Positions 8,433 through 20,394 of a stretch of DNA of 64,000 nucleotides are shown here, piece after piece. The notes beneath the pieces are model-generated. The model was not told the origin of the DNA, searched no databases, and saw only the letters and a list, made by a program, of their open reading frames with translations. Each line of letters opens with the position of its first letter. The stretch's first letter is position 1. The translations under genes and the position numbers were made by a program. The DNA lies in assembly GCF_003148825.1 (NCBI RefSeq), contig NZ_QGGZ01000002.1, forward strand, positions 682,001 to 746,000, in the 5' to 3' direction. The DNA is from Streptomyces sp. CG 926 (GTDB lineage Bacteria; Actinomycetota; Actinomycetes; Streptomycetales; Streptomycetaceae).

Positions 8433-9665
8433 CTAGTCCACCAGGTCCCGCACCACCGCATCGGCCAGCAACCGCCCGCGCAGCGTCAGCACGGCCCGCC
8501 CGCCCTCGTACGGCCCCGGCTCCAGCAGCCCGTCCGCCAGCGCCCGCCGCGACGCCGCCAGCCCGGCCGGAGCCAGCAGGGTCAGCGGGACCCCGTCCAC
8601 CAGCCGGAGCTCCAGCAGGATCCGCTCCACCCGCCGGTCCTCCTCCGACAGGAGCTCCCGTCCCGCCCCGGGCGACCGCCCCTCCGCGAGCGCCGCGGCA
8701 TACGCGCCCGGGTGCTTCACGTTCCACCACCGCACCCCGCCCACGTGCGAGTGCGCGCCCGGCCCCGCGCCCCACCAGTCGGCGCCGCGCCAGTACAGCT
8801 CGTTGTGCAGGCAGCGCCCGGCCTGGGAGGTGGCCCAGTTCGAGACCTCGTACCAGGAGTACCCGGCCTCGGCCATCACCGAGTCCGCGATCAGGTACCG
8901 GTCGGCGTGGACGTCGTCGTCCGTCATCGGGACCTCGCCCCGGCGGATCCGCCGCGCCAGCTGCGTGCCTTCCTCCACGATCAGCGCGTAGGCGCTGATG
9001 TGGTCCGGCCCGGCCCCCAGCGCCGCCGAGAGCGTCGCGCGCCAGTCCTCGTCCGACTCACCGGGCGTCCCGTAGATCAGGTCGAGGTTGACGTGCTCGA
9101 AGCCCGCCGCACGGGCCTCGGCGACGCACGCCTCGGGGCGCCCCGGCGTGTGGGTGCGGTCGAGCACCTTCAGGACGTGCTGCTTGGCGCTCTGCATGCC
9201 GAAGGAGACCCGGTTGAAGCCTCCCGCGCGCAGCTCGGCCAGGTAGCGCGGGTCCACCGACTCGGGATTGGCCTCGGTCGTGATCTCGGCGTCCTCGGCC
9301 AGGCCGAACTCGTCCCGGATCGCCGCGAGCATGCGGACGAGGTCGGCGGCGGGCAGCAGCGTGGGCGTGCCTCCGCCGACGAAGACGGTCCGGACCTGGC
9401 GCGGGTCGTCGCCGAGCACCTTGCGCGCCAGCCTGACCTCGTCGATCAGGGTGTCGGCGTAGTTCTCCCGGGAGGCGAGCACACCGCCGGTGCCCCGCAG
9501 CTCGGTGGCCGTGTAGGTGTTGAAGTCGCAGTACCCGCAGCGCGTGGCGCAGTAGGGGACGTGCAGGTAGAAACCGAGCGGCCGCTCCCCCGCGCCCGCC
9601 AGGGCATGCGACGGCAGCGAGCCGTCTTCGGGCATGGGTTCACCGTCGGGGAGTGCGGAAGGCAT
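8433..9665 (-). CDS. hemW: HemW-type radical SAM heme chaperone (coproporphyrinogen III oxidase-like)
   Basis: A 410-residue radical SAM protein. The 4Fe-4S motif CATRCGYCDF near residue 38 includes the extra cysteine-phenylalanine signature of the HemN/HemW group. GGGTPTLLP and the NPES SAM-binding segment follow, and the C-terminus carries a HemN-type domain. Proteins of this size lacking the HemN N-terminal extension are generally HemW heme-transfer chaperones rather than true oxidases. In most Streptomyces it also lies beside hrcA-dnaJ and lepA. It is transcribed leftward, converging on the DUF3097 gene. Confidence 0.9.
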   Translation of the reverse strand: MPSALPDGEPMPEDGSLPSHALAGAGERPLGFYLHVPYCATRCGYCDFNTYTATELRGTGGVLASRENYADTLIDEVRLARKVLGDDPRQVRTVFVGGGTPTLLPAADLVRMLAAIRDEFGLAEDAEITTEANPESVDPRYLAELRAGGFNRVSFGMQSAKQHVLKVLDRTHTPGRPEACVAEARAAGFEHVNLDLIYGTPGESDEDWRATLSAALGAGPDHISAYALIVEEGTQLARRIRRGEVPMTDDDVHADRYLIADSVMAEAGYSWYEVSNWATSQAGRCLHNELYWRGADWWGAGPGAHSHVGGVRWWNVKHPGAYAAALAEGRSPGAGRELLSEEDRRVERILLELRLVDGVPLTLLAPAGLAASRRALADGLLEPGPYEGGRAVLTLRGRLLADAVVRDLVD

Positions 9666-9791
9666 GCCCCCATCATCCCGTACCGGCGCACACCCCGGCC
9701 CCCGCCGGCATGCCGGGTACGGGGTCCGGGGTGGAGCCGCGGGGTCCGCGGGGCGGTCCGGCGCCCCGCCCCGCCGGGCCCGCGGCAGGCG

Positions 9792-11684
<1,893 letters not shown>

Positions 11685-11865
11685 GACATCCTCCGGACCG
11701 ATCCACGCGGTAGTGCGTGGGCGTGGGGCGCTGGGGGGCGCTGGGGACTGGCGGGTTTAGCAGCCTTTGACTTTTTAAACTGGCGAGTAACCGTCGAGCA
11801 GTGATCAGACTAGAGCGCGACCGGCGCGCGCGTAAGAGCCCGCGAGCGGCCGGTTCATAACGAAA

Positions 11866-11895
11866 CAGGCCCCCGCACCGGAGTGCGGGGGCCTG
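11866..11895 (-). terminator. Terminator of lepA
   Basis: A perfect 13-bp stem (11866-11878 with 11883-11895) closes a CGGA-type four-base loop. It starts 25 bases after the lepA stop and is followed on the minus strand by a short T-rich stretch. Confidence 0.85.
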
Positions 11896-11920
11896 TGTGT
11901 ATCGGGTGACGGCGGGACTA

Positions 11921-13786
11921 CTACTTCTTCTTGCCGCCGGACTCGTCACTGGAGAGGACGGCGATGAAGGCCTCCTGCGGGACCTCGACCGAGCCGACCA
12001 TCTTCATCCGCTTCTTGCCTTCCTTCTGCTTCTCCAGCAGCTTCCGCTTACGGGAGATGTCACCGCCGTAGCACTTGGCGAGGACGTCCTTGCGGATGGC
12101 GCGGATGGTCTCGCGGGCGATGACGCGGGAGCCGATCGCGGCCTGGATCGGCACCTCGAAGGCCTGCCGCGGGATGAGCTCGCGCAGCTTGGCGACGAGG
12201 CGCACACCGTAGGCGTAGGCGGCGTCCTTGTGCGTGACGGCGGAGAAGGCGTCGACCTTGTCGCCGTGCAGCAGGATGTCGACCTTGACCAGGCTGCCGG
12301 ACTGCTCGCCCGTGGGTTCGTAGTCCAGGGAGGCGTAACCGCGCGTCTTGGACTTCAGCTGGTCGAAGAAGTCGAAGACGATCTCCGCGAGCGGGAGGGT
12401 GTAGCGGATCTCGACCCGGTCCTCGGAGAGGTAGTCCATGCCGAGGAGGGTGCCGCGGCGCTGCTGGCACAGCTCCATGATCGCGCCGATGAACTCGGTG
12501 GGCGCGAGCACGGTGGCCCGGACGACCGGCTCGAACACGTCCGAGATCTTGCCCTCGGGGAACTCGCTCGGGTTGGTGACGGTGACTTCCTTGCCGTCCT
12601 CCATGACCACCCGGTAGACCACGTTGGGCGCGGTGGCGATCAGGTCAAGGCCGAACTCGCGCTCCAGGCGCTCGCGGACCACGTCCAGGTGGAGCAGGCC
12701 GAGGAAGCCGACGCGGAAGCCGAAGCCGAGCGCCGCCGAGGTCTCCGGCTCGTAGACCAGCGCGGCGTCGTTGAGCTGCAGCTTGTCCAGGGCCTCGCGC
12801 AGGTCCGGGTAGTCCGAGCCGTCGAGCGGGTACAGGCCCGAGAAGACCATCGGCCGCGGGTCCTTGTAGCCGCCGAGGGCCTCGGTGGCGCCGTTGTGCA
12901 GGCTGGTGATGGTGTCACCGACCTTGGACTGACGGACGTCCTTCACGCCCGTGATGATGTAGCCCACCTCGCCGACGCCGATGCCGTCGGACGGGGTCAT
13001 CTCCGGGGAGGAGACACCGATCTCCAGCAGCTCGTGGGTGGCGCCGGTGGACATCATCCGGATGCGCTCGCGCTTGTTCAGCTGCCCGTCGACCACACGG
13101 ACGTACGTGACGACGCCGCGGTACGAGTCGTAGACCGAGTCGAAGATCATGGCGCGGGCCGGGGCGTCCTTGACGCCGATCGGGGCCGGGACCGTGGCGA
13201 CGACCTTGTCGAGCAGCGCCTCGACGCCGAGACCGGTCTTCGCCGAGACGCGCAGCACGTCCTCGGGCTGGCAGCCGATCAGGTTCGCGAGCTCCTCGGC
13301 GAACTTCTCCGGCTGGGCGGCCGGCAGGTCGATCTTGTTCAGGACGGGGACGATCGCGAGGTCGTTCTCCATCGCCAGGTACAGGTTGGCGAGGGTCTGC
13401 GCCTCGATGCCCTGGGCGGCGTCCACCAGGAGGACGGTGCCCTCGCACGCGGCGAGGGAGCGCGAGACCTCGTAGGTGAAGTCGACGTGCCCGGGGGTGT
13501 CGATCATGTTGAGGATGTGGGTGTTGCCCTGACCCTCGCCCGTGGTGGGTGCCCAGGGCAGCCGGACCGCCTGGGACTTGATCGTGATGCCTCGCTCACG
13601 CTCGATGTCCATGCGGTCGAGGTACTGGGCGCGCATCTGCCGCTGGTCGACCACACCGGTGATCTGGAGCATCCGGTCGGCAAGGGTCGACTTGCCGTGG
13701 TCGATGTGCGCGATGATGCAGAAGTTGCGGATCAGCGCCGAGTCGGTACGGCTCGGCTCGGGCACGTGGCTGGGGATCGCGGGCAC
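11921..13786 (-). CDS. lepA: Elongation factor 4 (LepA), ribosome-associated GTPase
   Basis: A 621-residue translational GTPase. G1 is [10 protein letters not shown]3 is DTPGH, G4 is NKID, and the distinctive LepA C-terminal domain contains the [25 protein letters not shown] run of basic residues that contacts rRNA. LepA assists ribosome function and back-translocation under stress. Start GTG at 13786 has an AGGA about eight bases upstream. It is divergent from rpsT, an arrangement widely shared among bacteria, with about 255 bases between them. Confidence 0.97.
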   Translation of the reverse strand: MPAIPSHVPEPSRTDSALIRNFCIIAHIDHGKSTLADRMLQITGVVDQRQMRAQYLDRMDIERERGITIKSQAVRLPWAPTTGEGQGNTHILNMIDTPGHVDFTYEVSRSLAACEGTVLLVDAAQGIEAQTLANLYLAMENDLAIVPVLNKIDLPAAQPEKFAEELANLIGCQPEDVLRVSAKTGLGVEALLDKVVATVPAPIGVKDAPARAMIFDSVYDSYRGVVTYVRVVDGQLNKRERIRMMSTGATHELLEIGVSSPEMTPSDGIGVGEVGYIITGVKDVRQSKVGDTITSLHNGATEALGGYKDPRPMVFSGLYPLDGSDYPDLREALDKLQLNDAALVYEPETSAALGFGFRVGFLGLLHLDVVRERLEREFGLDLIATAPNVVYRVVMEDGKEVTVTNPSEFPEGKISDVFEPVVRATVLAPTEFIGAIMELCQQRRGTLLGMDYLSEDRVEIRYTLPLAEIVFDFFDQLKSKTRGYASLDYEPTGEQSGSLVKVDILLHGDKVDAFSAVTHKDAAYAYGVRLVAKLRELIPRQAFEVPIQAAIGSRVIARETIRAIRKDVLAKCYGGDISRKRKLLEKQKEGKKRMKMVGSVEVPQEAFIAVLSSDESGGKKK

Positions 13787-14041
13787 GCAGTGTCCTGATT
13801 CTCGGTCGCAGTCGGAAGCGTTTGCGGAGCGTCGGTCGGAGCGAAAGTCCGGCTCCCGTCGCTGTCGGCGGCGCGATGTCGGATCTCTACGCAGACTCCC
13901 ATGGTCCCATGGACGGGGCAGTGCGCTCGGTTTGGGCCGCTCCTAGCGTGCCTGGTAGCCTGGGCAGCTGTGTCTCGTATGCCCTCTCAGCTGTCGAGGC
14001 ACAATCCGAAGATCAAACTCTGAACCTGAAAAGGCTCTTTC

Positions 14042-14308
14042 GTGGCGAACATCAAGTCCCAGATCAAGCGGAACAAGACGAACGAGAAGGCGCGCCTGCG
14101 CAACAAGGCCGTCAAGTCCTCGCTCAAGACCGCGATCCGCAAGGCCCGCGAGGCCGTCCTCGCCGGTGACGTCGAGAAGGCCACCGTGGCTTCCCGTGAC
14201 GCCGCGCGTGCGCTCGACAAGGCTGTCTCGAAGGGTGTCATCCACAAGAACGCCGCCGCCAACAAGAAGTCGGCGCTGGCCACCAAGGTTGCCTCCCTGC
14301 AGGGCTGA
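14042..14308 (+). CDS. rpsT: 30S ribosomal protein S20
   Basis: An 88-residue, highly basic three-helix protein beginning with the conserved [18 protein letters not shown] and matching S20 throughout. S20 binds the bottom of 16S rRNA early in 30S assembly. It starts with GTG after an AAGG-type SD. It is divergent from lepA and convergent with holA, separated from the latter by the hairpin at 14427-14473. Confidence 0.97.
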   Translation: MANIKSQIKRNKTNEKARLRNKAVKSSLKTAIRKAREAVLAGDVEKATVASRDAARALDKAVSKGVIHKNAAANKKSALATKVASLQG

Positions 14309-14426
14309 AGCACCCTGATGTGATCGCCGGAAGGGACCCAGTGGGCCCTCTCTCCCGCTCCTGACCGGCACCCCGCTCCGCACACGAAGCGTTCGCCACG
14401 CGGGTGCGGAGCAACCAGAAGTGATC

Positions 14427-14473
14427 GAAGGCCCCGGCCACCACCCTTCCCCAGGGTGGCGGCCGGGGCCTTC
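14427..14473. terminator. Bidirectional terminator between rpsT and holA
   Basis: A 20-base arm beginning GAAGGCCCCGGCC pairs with its near-perfect complement (14454-14473, one bulged G) around a short loop. It lies between the convergent stops of rpsT (14308) and holA (14484) and can serve both. Confidence 0.85.
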
Positions 14474-14483
14474 GTGCTGCTCG

Positions 14484-15476
14484 CTACCGGCGCTGGGGGC
14501 GGGCGGCGCGGGCCACCGCGACCACGGCCTTCTCCAGCGCGTACTCGGGATCGTCGCCGCCGCCCTTGACCCCGGCGTCGGCGGCGGCCACGGCGCGCAG
14601 GGCGTCGGAGACCGCGTCCGCCGACCAGCCGCGCATCTGCTGGCGCACCCGGTCGATCTTCCAGGGGGGCATGCCCAGATCCCGGGCGAGGTCGCCGGGA
14701 CGGGCTCCGCGGGGGGCGGAGGCGAGCTTGCCGATCGCCCGGACCGCTTGGGCCAGGGCGCTGGTGATCAGGACCGGCGCCACCCCGGTGGACAGGGACC
14801 AGCGCAGGGCTTCCAGGGCCTCGGCCGCCCGCCCCTCGACCGCCCGGTCGGCGACGGTGAAGCTGGAGGCTTCGGCCCGGCCCGTGTAGTAGCGGGCGAC
14901 GACCGCCTCGTCGATGGTGCCCTCGACGTCAGCGCACAGCTGCGCGGCGGCGCTCGCCAGCTCCCGCAGGTCGCTGCCGATGGCGTCCACCAGGTTCTGG
15001 CAGGCCTCCGGGGTCGCCGACCGTCCGAGCGTGCGGAATTCGCCCCGTACGAACGACAGCCGGTCCGCCGCCTTTGTCATCTTCGGGCAGGCGATCTCCC
15101 GCGCGCCCGCCTTGCGGGCCGCGTCCAGCAGGCCCTTGCCCTTGACCCCACCCGCGTGCAGGAGGACCAGGATGATCTCCTCGTAGGGCGCGGCGAGGTA
15201 CGCCTTGACCTCCTTGACCGAGTCGGCGGACAGGTCCTGGGCGCCCCGCACGACGAGCACCTTGCGCTCGGAGAAGAGCGAGGGGCTCGTCAGCTCGGCG
15301 AGCGTGCCGGGCTGGAGCTGCTCGGAGGAGAGGTCGCGGACGTCCGTGTCGGCGTCGGCGGCGCGGGCGGCCGCCACCACCTCGCGCACGGCACGGTCGA
15401 GCAGCAGCTCCTCCTGCCCCACCGCGAGGGTGAGCGGGGCGAGGGGATCGTCGGTGGAGTTCTTCCTGGTGGCCAT
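14484..15476 (-). CDS. holA: DNA polymerase III subunit delta
   Basis: A 330-residue clamp-loader subunit. The N-terminal region resembles a degenerate AAA+ fold (LVVRGAQDL, EEIILVLLH) without Walker catalytic residues, as expected for delta; the C-terminal collar domain ends with an arginine-rich tail. Delta opens the beta sliding clamp within the clamp loader. Start ATG at 15476 follows GGAG; upstream sequence in the same frame has no family resemblance. Pairing with rpsT and comEC is the classic actinobacterial order. Confidence 0.92.
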   Translation of the reverse strand: MATRKNSTDDPLAPLTLAVGQEELLLDRAVREVVAAARAADADTDVRDLSSEQLQPGTLAELTSPSLFSERKVLVVRGAQDLSADSVKEVKAYLAAPYEEIILVLLHAGGVKGKGLLDAARKAGAREIACPKMTKAADRLSFVRGEFRTLGRSATPEACQNLVDAIGSDLRELASAAAQLCADVEGTIDEAVVARYYTGRAEASSFTVADRAVEGRAAEALEALRWSLSTGVAPVLITSALAQAVRAIGKLASAPRGARPGDLARDLGMPPWKIDRVRQQMRGWSADAVSDALRAVAAADAGVKGGGDDPEYALEKAVVAVARAARPQRR

Positions 15477-15537
15477 CGGCTCCAGCATCCCACGCCGCAC
15501 CGACAGCGCTCCGCCCCGCGTGCCCGAGAATGGTCGC

Positions 15538-15780
15538 GTGAATGTGCGACATGTACTCGTCCTGCCCGACCGCGACGCCGCCGAGGAGGTGGCCCAGGAG
15601 GCCGTCGACCGCTTCGGCCTCCCGGAGGAACCGCAGTTGGTCCGCGACGCGCTGGCCGGCGAGGACGACGCCGAGGACGCCCAGTGGCTGGTGGTCGTCG
15701 AGGACCCGCAGGAACGTCTCGACACCAGCACGCTGGACGACCTCGCCGCCGAGTACGAGGGCTGGCTGGAAGCCCCGTAG
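15538..15780 (+). CDS. Small acidic conserved protein of unknown function
   Basis: An 80-residue protein starting GTG AAT GTG, strongly acidic (repeated Asp/Glu runs such as GEDDAEDAQW), with a beta-alpha-beta look (VRHVLVLPD, then a helix, then WLVVVED). No family is recognised. Codon third positions are almost all G or C, which supports real coding. It is divergent from holA with 61 bases between the starts and ends 20 bases before the convergent YceI-like gene; its stop lies in a small hairpin (15771-15786). Confidence 0.65.
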   Translation: MNVRHVLVLPDRDAAEEVAQEAVDRFGLPEEPQLVRDALAGEDDAEDAQWLVVVEDPQERLDTSTLDDLAAEYEGWLEAP

Positions 15781-15800
15781 GGGGCTCGGCAGCCCTCGCG

Positions 15801-16682
15801 TCAGGCCTTGCGCACGGCCTGGACGTCCAGGGTCACGTCCACGCTCGGACCGATGGCCGCGATCCCGTGTGCCAGCATCGACTGCCAGTTGAGGGTGAAG
15901 TCCTCGCGGTGCAGTTCGGTGGTGGCCCGGCAGGCCGCCCGGAGCTCTCCCTCCATACCCGTGCCCAGGCCCAGGTATTGGGTGTCCAGGGTCACGGACC
16001 GGCTCACCCCGTGGAGGGTCAGCGCCCCGGCGACGGCCCAGCCGCTGCCGCTGCGGTGGATGAACCGCTCGCTGTAGAACTCCACCGTGGGGTGGCGGAC
16101 CGCGTCCAGGAAATCTCCCGACCTCAGGTGGTCGTCGCGCAGTCGTAGCCCGGTGTCGATGCTCGCCGCGTCGATGATCACGTGCATGGAGGAGTCCTCC
16201 ATGCGCTCGGCTATCCGTACCGCCCCGGCGAAGGTGGTGAACCGGCCGCGGATCCGGGCCAGGCCGATGTGGCGGGCCGTGAAACCGATGGACGAGTGCG
16301 TCGGGTCGAGCTCCCAGTGGCCGGGCTGCGGCAGCAGCGGCGGCTCCACCGTGTCGAGAATGATCTCCGCGGTGCCGGGCTGCCCCGGGTCCCCCACGAT
16401 CGTGACCCCGTGGAACGGCGCGTACCCCTCCGCGGTCACGGAGAGCCGGTACTCCCCCTCCGGTACGGCCACGGCGAATCCGCCGAACGGGTCGGTCTCG
16501 CCGCCGACGATGCGACGGCCGATCGGGTCGGTCACCTCGAACGCGGCCTGCCGAACCGGTCGGTGGACGGTGTCGAGAACCCGGCAGCTGAGCAGACGCG
16601 CCGTGGGCGGCAACGTCAGTGTCGCGGATGTGGGCGGACTGGAGTTTCCGGCCGTCTCCATCCCCCGTCTGCGACTGAACAT
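15801..16682 (-). CDS. YceI-family protein with N-terminal carboxypeptidase-regulatory-like domain
   Basis: About 293 residues in two parts. Residues about 25-110 look like an Ig-like carboxypeptidase regulatory domain (VRQAAFEVTDPIGRRIVGGETDPFGGF, GEYRLSVTAEGYAP). Residues about 120-290 are a YceI lipocalin-like barrel (WELDPTHSSIGFTARH, RGRFTTFAGAV, FYSERFIHR). YceI domains bind long isoprenoid lipids. No signal peptide or membrane segment is visible, so the protein is probably cytoplasmic. GGGGGTG lies about eight bases before the ATG. The comEC reading frame runs straight across this gene on the same strand. Confidence 0.88.
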   Translation of the reverse strand: MFSRRRGMETAGNSSPPTSATLTLPPTARLLSCRVLDTVHRPVRQAAFEVTDPIGRRIVGGETDPFGGFAVAVPEGEYRLSVTAEGYAPFHGVTIVGDPGQPGTAEIILDTVEPPLLPQPGHWELDPTHSSIGFTARHIGLARIRGRFTTFAGAVRIAERMEDSSMHVIIDAASIDTGLRLRDDHLRSGDFLDAVRHPTVEFYSERFIHRSGSGWAVAGALTLHGVSRSVTLDTQYLGLGTGMEGELRAACRATTELHREDFTLNWQSMLAHGIAAIGPSVDVTLDVQAVRKA

Positions 16683-16739
16683 GGCTGATGCACCCCCGTG
16701 CTGTGTGGACTTGGACCGTTCTGGCGAAGACGCATTCGA

Positions 16740-19194
16740 TCATGCTGTCGGGTTGTGGGCAAACAGAGCGGTCGCGCCCGGTATGGCCGCGCCGCTTCCG
16801 CCGCCGCCTGGCCGGAAAAGAACGTAGTCGAACTCCGCTCCCGGTGACGGCGATCGAGCCGTCGAGATCGGTCCGCAGCACGGTCGCACCCAGCTCCCGA
16901 AGGCGGGCGAGGGTACGCGGGGCGGGGTGTCCGTAGCGGTTGCCCACGCCGACGGGAACGAGTGCGAGCCGTGGCCGGATCCGGGCGTACAGCTCCGGGT
17001 CCTGGTGTGCGGAGCCGTGGTGGGCGACCTTGAGGACGTCCACCGGGCCGAGGTCCGGACGAGCCCTCAAGAGGGCCTGCTGCGCTGCCGGTTCGAGGTC
17101 GCCGAGCAGGAGCAGGGTCACCCCCGCGCCGCGCACCAGCAGGGCGACGCTCGCGTCGTTGGGGCCTTCGGGCGGCGGCCCGTCCGGTGGAGGCCAGAGC
17201 ACCTGCCATTCGAACGCCCCGGCCCGGCGCCGCTCCCCCTGCACCGCCGTCACGATGGGCACCCCGGCGGCCGCCGCGGCCCGCCGGACGAACTCGGCCT
17301 GCCCCCGCGGTTCTTCCAGCGCGGTGACCTGGATCGCCCCCACGGACCGGCCCCGCAGCACTCCCGACAGGCCCCCGAAGTGGTCGGCATGAAAGTGCGT
17401 CAGCAGGAGCAACGGCACCCGCCGCACGCCCAGCGCGCGCAGACAGTCGTCCACCGGTCCGGGCTCCGGGCCGGCGTCCACCACCAGGGCCTCGCCGGGG
17501 CCGACGGCGAGCACGGCGGCGTCCCCCTGCCCCACGGCGCACTGGACGTAGCTCCAGTCGGGCGGCGGCCAGCCGGAGAGCGTACGGGTGAGTTGCGGCG
17601 GCCGCAGGACGGCCAGGAGCAGCAGCGCCGCCAGGGCGGAGCACAGCCACCCGCGCCCGCGGAACCGGGCACCGCCGATCGCTACGACGGCCAGGGTGGC
17701 GGCGGCCAGCAGAACACCGCCGGTGAGCCCACCCGGCCACGGCAGCTCCGCGCCCGGGAACCGGGCCCCGGCCCGGGCCACCCCGGCGATCCACCCGGCC
17801 GGCACCCCCGCGGACCGGGCGAGCAGCTCCGCGGCGGGCATCCACACCGGAGCCACCGCGAGCGCGGCGAAGCCGAGGACGGTCGCGGGGCCCGCCGCCA
17901 GCTCGGCCAGCACGTTGCACGGGACCGCCACCAGGCTGATCCGGGCGGCGAGCACGGCCACCACGGGCGCGCACACCGCCTGCGCGGCCGCGGCGGCCGC
18001 CAGCGCCTCGGCCGACCGCGGCCCCACCCCACGGCGCCGCAGGGCTCGGCTCCACCGGGGAGCGAGGGTGAGCAGCGCCCCGGTGGCCAGGACGGAGAGC
18101 AGGAAGCCGTAGCTGCGGGCCAGCCAGGGGTCGTAGAGCACCAGCAGCAGCACCGCCGCGCCGAGGGCCGGGATCAGGGACCTGCGCCGCCCGGTGGCGA
18201 TGGCCAGCAGGGTGACGGCCCCGCAGGCAGCGGCCCGCAGCACGCTCGGCTCCGGCCGGCACACCACCACGAACGCCAGCGTCAGGGCCGCCCCGCACAG
18301 GGCGGTGCCCCGCAGCGAGAGTCCGAGCCGGGGCGCCAGCCCGCGCCGCTCCGCCTGCTGCGCGCGGGCCGGGGGCCCGATGAGCAGGAACAGCACCACG
18401 GTGAGGTTGGACCCGGAGACGGCCAGCAGGTGCAGCAGGTCGGTGGCTCGGAAGGCCTCGTGCAGATCGGGCGGCACCCTGGAGGTGTCCCCGACGACCA
18501 GGCCCGGCAGCAGGGCCCTGGCATCCGGTGCGAGCCCCTCGGTGGCCTCGCGCAGCCCGGCCCGCAGCCGCCCCGCGAACCGCTGGACGGTGTCCGGGCC
18601 GCCGGCCACCCGGGGCGGGGTGTCGCCGGCCGGACGCAGCAGCGCCACGGCCCGCTCCCCGCCCCGCACCGGCGCCAGCCGGGCGACCACCGCCAGCCGC
18701 GTGGAAGGCTGCAGCCGGGCCCATCCCGGGTGCCCGGCCAGCACCCGCACCGGGGTCTCGACCCGGGTGCTCGAACCGTCGGGCCCGGTCACCCGGGTCA
18801 CCACCGCGTCCAGGACCACCACGGGCGGCCCGCTCCCGCTCCGGGCGGCCACCGGGTCGGAGCCGACGGTGAGTTCCACGAGGACGCGGGCGTGCTCCCG
18901 GGCCAGCCCGGCCACCGGCCCGGCCCGCGCCTCGGCCCGTTGGAGCCCCGCCACCCCCGCTCCGGCGGAGGCGCACAGCAGGGCCGCCGCCGCGGCCGGG
19001 GCGAGCCGCCACAGCGGTCCCGGACGCCGGCACGCGCCCAGCATCAACAGGCCCGCGCAGACCATCCCCAGGCTCACCCCGAGGGCGGTCCGGTGCACGG
19101 GCGCGTCCAAGGCGAGGGCGGCCGCCGCCCAGGCGGCCGCGGCGGGCACCGCGAGGCGGAGGTCCGCCGGGACCGGACCCACCGGGCGGCTCAC
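16740..19194 (-). CDS. comEC: ComEC/Rec2 DNA-uptake channel with C-terminal metallo-hydrolase domain (3' end irregular)
   Basis: From GTG at 19194 the protein has hydrophobic N-terminal helices, an OB-like DUF4131 segment, the competence membrane core (LLHLLAVSGSNL), and a C-terminal ComEC metallo-beta-lactamase domain (LLTHFHADHFGGL, LLLGDLEP, KVAHHGSAHQ). ComEC forms the inner-membrane channel for single-stranded DNA. The family-like sequence ends near 16830 (LDGSIAVTG), yet this frame has no stop there: it stays open across the YceI-like gene and into holA, down to 14929. I placed the end at 16740, the first stop in a neighbouring frame, which a single indel near the 3' end would reach. 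GTGA overlap with comEA. Confidence 0.75.
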
Positions 19195-20261
19195 GGCCGG
19201 ACCAGCGAGCGCAGGTCGGCGAAGCGCCGCTCGCCGATACCGTCGACCTGGCGGAGTTCCTCCACGGAGCGGAAGCCGCCGCGGGCGGTACGGAAGTCGA
19301 CGATGTGCTGCGCGAGCACCGGCCCGACCCCGGGCAGGCCGTCGAGCTGCGCGACCGTGGCCGTCCCCAGACTCAGCGGGCCAGGACCGGACCCCACGCC
19401 GGAGCCGGAGCCAGGACCGGGGATGCTACCTCCGGCCGCCCCGGCCGGTGGCGGCTGCGCCGGGGCCCCGACCACCACCTGCTCGCCGTCCACCAACACA
19501 CGGGCGCGGTTCAGCCCGGTCGTGTCGGTGCCGGGCCGCACACCCCCGGCGGCGGCCAGCGCGTCCTCCACCCGCGAACCGGCGGGCAGCCGCCGCACCC
19601 CGGGATCCCGGACCTTGCCACTGACGTCGACGACGATCCGCGCGGCCACCCCGCCGGCCCCCACCGCCGCTCCCGGGACCGGAGCCGCCGCGGGTGCCGT
19701 GGCCGCCGCCGGCAGAGCCCCCGGGGCGACCACCGCGGGCACGGTCACCGCACGCGGCCGGGCCGACCAGTACTGCTGCCCGGCGAAACCGACGGCGGCG
19801 AGCAGCACCACCCCGACGGCGGCCACCGCCCGCGGCCGCACCGCGCAGCGGTCCTGCAGCCACAGCGGCAGCCGCTCCCGTACGGAAGGCCTCCGCACGG
19901 CCCCTGAGGGCAGCTCGGACGCGCCATTGGGCGGCGCTTCGACATCCAGGACACCCGCCCCGTCCGCGGCTGCCGGCGGCCGCTGGAATGCCTCGGGCAG
20001 CGAGGGCGTCGGTGGGGGCGGTGGGGGCGGTGGCGGGGATAGGGCTTGCGGCGGGCCGCTGTCCCCCAGCAAGGCCTCGGCCCGCCGGCGCACCGCGCCC
20101 GGCTCCGGACGAGGAACCCGTCGGCCACCAAGCGCCGAACGACGACGCCGCAGACGGCTGTCGGAGTGTCGGCTGTCGGAGTGTCGGCCGTCGGAAAGAG
20201 GAGGGCGGCCCGGGCCACCGGTGGCGCCCGACGGACGTGAAGCACGCGTTCGAAGAGTCAT
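19191..20261 (-). CDS. comEA: ComEA-family helix-hairpin-helix DNA-binding protein
   Basis: About 356 residues: an Arg/Pro-rich N-terminus, one membrane helix (AVGVVLLAAVGFAG), an SLBB domain (IVVDVSGKVRDPGVRRLPAGSRV) and a C-terminal pair of helix-hairpin-helix motifs (LDGLPGVGPVLAQHIVDF, LRQVDGIGERRFADLRSLV). ComEA captures double-stranded DNA at the cell surface for ComEC. The start is uncertain: ATG 20261 (MTLRTRAS) is preferred, GTG 20303 is possible. Near the N-terminus an 11-12-base repeat encodes SDGRHSDSRHSDSR. It is translationally coupled to comEC. Confidence 0.88.
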   Translation of the reverse strand: MTLRTRASRPSGATGGPGRPPLSDGRHSDSRHSDSRLRRRRSALGGRRVPRPEPGAVRRRAEALLGDSGPPQALSPPPPPPPPPTPSLPEAFQRPPAAADGAGVLDVEAPPNGASELPSGAVRRPSVRERLPLWLQDRCAVRPRAVAAVGVVLLAAVGFAGQQYWSARPRAVTVPAVVAPGALPAAATAPAAAPVPGAAVGAGGVAARIVVDVSGKVRDPGVRRLPAGSRVEDALAAAGGVRPGTDTTGLNRARVLVDGEQVVVGAPAQPPPAGAAGGSIPGPGSGSGVGSGPGPLSLGTATVAQLDGLPGVGPVLAQHIVDFRTARGGFRSVEELRQVDGIGERRFADLRSLVRP

Positions 20262-20316
20262 GCCACGACCGTAGAGGCCGATCCCGCCCCCGGTTCGGAA
20301 CACTCAATTCCAGTGG

Positions 20317-20345
20317 AAAAAAGGCCCGTTGTGGAAAACCGGGCC
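20317..20345 (-). terminator. Intrinsic terminator of degV
   Basis: On the minus strand GGCCCG (20345-20340) and CGGGCC (20328-20323) pair across an 11-base loop and are followed by six T residues (20322-20317). It lies about 50 bases past the degV stop and before comEA, so comEA has its own promoter. Confidence 0.82.
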
Positions 20346-20394
20346 ACCCGTTCCGGTGATGGCGAGGTGCTCAGCGAGGCGCTCAGCGGGATGC

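Noticed and set aside
11897..13798. A 633-codon rightward frame opposite lepA
   Set aside because: It mirrors lepA, has no recognisable domain, and its composition is Ala/Arg/Gly/Val noise typical of antisense GC-rich DNA.
14929..19194. A single 1421-residue ComEC reading the whole open frame
   Set aside because: It would overlap the YceI-like gene entirely and part of holA on the same strand, both with intact families and start signals; the tail has no ComEC character.
16927..20274. A very long rightward open frame (over 1100 codons) opposite comEA-comEC
   Set aside because: It is the antisense shadow of GC-rich coding sequence: codon third positions are not GC-biased on that strand, it has no SD, and the leftward frames carry clear ComEC and ComEA domains.
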